The position numbers and the translations under genes are program-made. Of a DNA stretch of 64,000 bases, positions 61,957 to 64,000 are shown one piece after another; position 1 is the stretch's first letter; every line of letters starts with the position of its first letter. Where the stretch lies: positions 2,414,001-2,478,000 of the forward strand of contig NZ_JAGE01000001.1 in NCBI RefSeq assembly GCF_000526495.1, given 5' to 3'. A model generated the notes under the pieces. It had not been told where the DNA came from, ran no database searches, and saw only the letters and a program-made list of their open reading frames with translations. Origin of the DNA: Ruminiclostridium josui JCM 17888. Its GTDB lineage: Bacteria; Bacillota; Clostridia; Acetivibrionales; DSM-1351.

Positions 61957-63249
61957 ATGTTAAAACAGGAAGGAGATATAAATAACAAGGATAGTTCTGA
62001 TTATACCAAAATGAAGGAATTCGACTTGGAAGAACTTCTGAACAGATCTCGGAACAGGAGAAAAAAGAACTTAGGCTTAGGCTACGGAGCTTTGGATAAC
62101 AATTCAAGGTTTCATTTACTTTGCTCCAGAATAAAGAAACGCATTGATGAGGAATGGATTAGAGAGCAGAACAAGAATAACCAAAAGCTACTTTTAGAAA
62201 GACACAGAAAGGCCATACTTGGAAAACCCACAGAAGTAAATTACCTGAAGGATAAAATTAGGGAATATTTAAAAGCTAACAGGCTTGAAAGTGAAGGATA
62301 TCCTTCATGGTACAAAAACCTGGTTGATGCAATATTTCATGAAAATTGGGGGATAGCGGGTATTGCGGAGTGGATGGACATGCCGGAAAGCTCGTCGGCA
62401 AATATTATAGGTGATAGGATATTTTTCCTTATAGATGGTAAACAAGTGCTAAGAGAGCAGAGAATAAGCAAGAAAAGGTTTGAACAGTTAAGACAGGCTT
62501 TTATGCTGGGTGATGAAACCAAAAGAGCCAATGAGAACTATTCAGAGCTTTATATGTATTCAGGAGAGCGTGTTACCGTGTACACCGGAAGGAGGGTTAT
62601 TGACGGCCAATCCGTTATGGTATTCAGAAAGTATGTAGTAAAGGTTTTGACTTTTGAAGAGCAAGCCAGACGAGGTACTATTCCTATTGAATTGGTACCG
62701 GCACTGGAAGCACTTGTGAAATGCGGTGCTAAAGTAGCATTTATAAGCCCTGTTCGTTCAGGAAAATCCACCATGCTGTTAACATGGCAGTTATGTGAAG
62801 ACTCTGAACTGGAGGGAGTCCTTATACAGACAGACCCTGAAATTCGTATACACGAAGTAATGCCAAAAGCTCCTATCATGTCGTTGATTGCAGGAGGAAA
62901 GGAACTCTTTGAATTATCATCGGAAATACTTAAGTCAGATGAAGACTACATGGTTGTTCAGGAAGTCAGAGATAGCTACACAGCATACATTGCAGTTGAG
63001 GCAGCCAATAAAGGGACAAACCGCTTGAAGATAACTGCTCACTTGTCAAATCCGGAGGATTTCTGCTATGACATAGCCAACAAGATTCAAGGAGTATACG
63101 GAGGAAACATTGACTACCAGATGTTAAGAGTTGCAAACAGTTTTAACTTTCTCTTTGAAATGGTTCAGCTTCCGGGTAAAAGGTCACAAAAAAGGCTTAA
63201 ATCCATATATGAAATCCGTTGTGAAGGATACAAAGGTTCTCTGACATAG
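61957..63249 (+). CDS. CpaF/TadA-like secretion ATPase with altered Walker A
   Basis: 430 residues of the T2SS/T4SS ATPase (VirB11/CpaF) family. The N-terminal ~115 residues are charged and helical. The core has YSGERVTVYTGRRVIDGQSV, a Walker A-like ISPVRSGKSTMLLTWQL (~263-279; the usual first Gly of GxxGxGKT is Ser), ILKSDEDYMVVQEVRDSYTA (Walker B-like Asp/Glu) and NRLKITAHLSNPEDFC (His box). It would power a pilus-like or secretion machine. AAGGAGG at 61926 belongs to an upstream ATG (61937) that ends after eight codons, with its TAA overlapping this ATG. That suggests either coupling or a lost base in the A-rich stretch. Two or more small membrane or pilin-like genes follow. Confidence 0.75.
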   Translation: MLKQEGDINNKDSSDYTKMKEFDLEELLNRSRNRRKKNLGLGYGALDNNSRFHLLCSRIKKRIDEEWIREQNKNNQKLLLERHRKAILGKPTEVNYLKDKIREYLKANRLESEGYPSWYKNLVDAIFHENWGIAGIAEWMDMPESSSANIIGDRIFFLIDGKQVLREQRISKKRFEQLRQAFMLGDETKRANENYSELYMYSGERVTVYTGRRVIDGQSVMVFRKYVVKVLTFEEQARRGTIPIELVPALEALVKCGAKVAFISPVRSGKSTMLLTWQLCEDSELEGVLIQTDPEIRIHEVMPKAPIMSLIAGGKELFELSSEILKSDEDYMVVQEVRDSYTAYIAVEAANKGTNRLKITAHLSNPEDFCYDIANKIQGVYGGNIDYQMLRVANSFNFLFEMVQLPGKRSQKRLKSIYEIRCEGYKGSLT

Positions 63250-63554
63250 TGTATGTTGCAACACAAACAGCAAGATTAGACGGATATTTCAAGCAATCAA
63301 CTATAGATAAGCTTAAATCAGATTTGATGAAAGAATTTCCGGATCTTTCTGATGGAGATATATATATTAACGTAACAACGACCATGAAATACAGGACGAA
63401 TGGATTTGACGAAAGGGAAGCAATATACTACGATATCAGGATTCCAATTAGAAAAATAGTTGCAGTTCCGGCGTATTGGGGAATATCTGAGAGCGAAAAT
63501 CAAACTACTGCCAAAAGAGCAGGTTTTGTGTTAAGTGAGGTGTTGGCGCCATGA
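63249..63554 (+). CDS. Uncharacterised protein of the CpaF-like cluster
   Basis: 101 residues from GTG 63249, which overlaps the ATPase stop by one base. No signal peptide or membrane helix in this reading, no recognised domain: VATQTARLDGYFKQSTIDKL, MKEFPDLSDGDIYINVTTTM, REAIYYDIRIPIRKIVAVPA. The pattern resembles pseudopilin-like or DUF4320-type proteins that normally have an N-terminal helix, so the N-terminus may be lost. Coupling to the ATPase and to the next tiny gene supports a common machine. Confidence 0.55.
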   Translation: MYVATQTARLDGYFKQSTIDKLKSDLMKEFPDLSDGDIYINVTTTMKYRTNGFDEREAIYYDIRIPIRKIVAVPAYWGISESENQTTAKRAGFVLSEVLAP

Positions 63555-63628
63555 AGGCTTTTCTTTTCGGTATAGCAGCCTTCTTTTTCGGCTTGATTGT
63601 TGGCTTTTCTGCCATGATTACAACCTGA
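63551..63628 (+). CDS. Tiny single-TM protein (25 aa) or displaced N-terminus
   Basis: ATG 63551 overlaps the previous stop by four bases. MKAFLFGIAAFFFGLIVGFS AMITT is one membrane helix. In another frame the sequence continues as YNLNHMHYNQLRTVAEEASV, so this may be the true N-terminal helix of the next protein, separated by a frameshift near 63615. Both readings are open. Confidence 0.45.
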   Translation: MKAFLFGIAAFFFGLIVGFSAMITT

Positions 63629-63633
63629 ACCAT

Positions 63634-64000
63634 ATGCACTATAACCAGTTAAGAACAGTAGCAGAAGAAGCATCAGTAGCAGCAACAATGTTCACAAATT
63701 TACAGGCTGAAAGTGAGGGGAAAATAGTATTTAACCAGACAGAAGGGCATAAGGCCATAAAGGCAGTATTAAAGTCAATGCTTAAGACCGATGAAAACCT
63801 CAATCCTTTGGGGGGAGTTATTGGCAGGAGAAAATTACATATAAAGCATACTTTTTTGATGATTCAAATACAACATATCCAAAAAGTTTTACTGATCCGG
63901 AAACAGGTTTTAAGTTTGAGGTGCTGCGACCTTCCGTTGTAGTTACAATAAATGCCGGTAAAGCTAGATACACTATGTCAGGAATTATAGATGATACAGC
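63634..64000 (+). pseudogene. Pilin-like protein, frameshifted in a G6 tract, runs off right edge
   Basis: The frame from ATG 63634 reads MHYNQLRTVAEEASVAATMF TNLQAESEGKIVFNQTEG to ENLNPLGG, then changes frame at a run of six Gs near 63810-63815. One more G would continue as SYWQEKITYKAYFFDDSNTT, YPKSFTDPETGFKFEVLRPS and VVVTINAGKARYTMSGIID to the window end. The joined reading resembles extracellular proteins found after CpaF-like ATPases in Firmicutes pilus-type clusters. The break could be natural phase variation, decay or a sequence error. Confidence 0.5.

Overview
The window looks like chromosomal DNA of a mesophilic, cellulosome-producing Clostridia close to Ruminiclostridium (the Clostridium cellulolyticum group). 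Evidence: low GC; strong GGAGG ribosome binding sites; four secreted proteins carrying type I dockerins (GH5-CBM11, CE1 esterase, GH10 xylanase and a DUF3237 protein); anaerobe oxidative-stress proteins (rubrerythrin and reverse rubrerythrin); and a Clostridia-type tmRNA. The genus is inferred from protein resemblance, not from a database search.

Layout. 1-4.1 kb: the end of an integrated element with an IS481-type transposase running off the left edge, an N-terminally truncated DNA adenine methylase, a DUF6076-like protein and a large serine recombinase whose reading frame runs into the 3' end of ssrA. 3.9-5.0 kb: ssrA (tmRNA) and smpB. 5.6-7 kb: a frameshifted HNH nuclease, a Nudix hydrolase and an IS3 relic. 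7-20.3 kb: a plant-polysaccharide region with an AraC regulator divergent from GH5-CBM11-dockerin, CE1-dockerin, DUF2200, GH10-dockerin, a Na+/H+ antiporter, dockerin-DUF3237x2, a MITE-like repeat, and a second AraC regulator divergent from an intracellular GH43. 20.4-24.7 kb: an orphan C39/BtrH-like protein, topB and larE. 24.8-28 kb: an Rrf2/CymR-like regulator divergent from metNIQ. 28-40.4 kb: a MITE-like repeat, a three-gene NMT1/THI5-like ABC transporter, a polysaccharide deacetylase, an M23 peptidase, a polar amino-acid ABC system, and a cupin-XRE regulator heading potABCD. 40.5-49 kb: rubrerythrin, iron alcohol dehydrogenase, an old-yellow-enzyme family reductase with a DUF3237 partner, a helveticin-J-like secreted protein and an acyl-CoA synthetase.

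49.5-53.4 kb is the most unusual part: a YidC/Oxa1-like gene split by a full-length IS3 element, translationally coupled to an ABC-2 permease and an ABC ATPase, followed by two tiny peptide genes. One peptide is a cationic single-TM peptide; the other is an amphipathic, Trp-containing peptide with an in-frame amber codon. This resembles a decaying peptide (bacteriocin-like) export/immunity locus. 53.6-59.6 kb is housekeeping (MATE, engB, DUF445, CDF transporter, copper-amine-oxidase-domain protein, reverse rubrerythrin). 59.7-64 kb holds an integrase relic with repeated arm-type sites, a Kelch-FN3-cohesin-like-dockerin-like secreted protein, and the start of a CpaF-like ATPase/pilin-like cluster with homopolymer frameshifts.

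How it works together: secreted dockerin enzymes attack mixed-linkage glucan and feruloylated arabinoxylan on a scaffoldin encoded elsewhere, and GH43 finishes imported oligosaccharides in the cytoplasm. The AraC regulators probably sense sugars. The transporters supply methionine, amino acids and polyamines. ssrA/smpB provide ribosome rescue and also an integration site.
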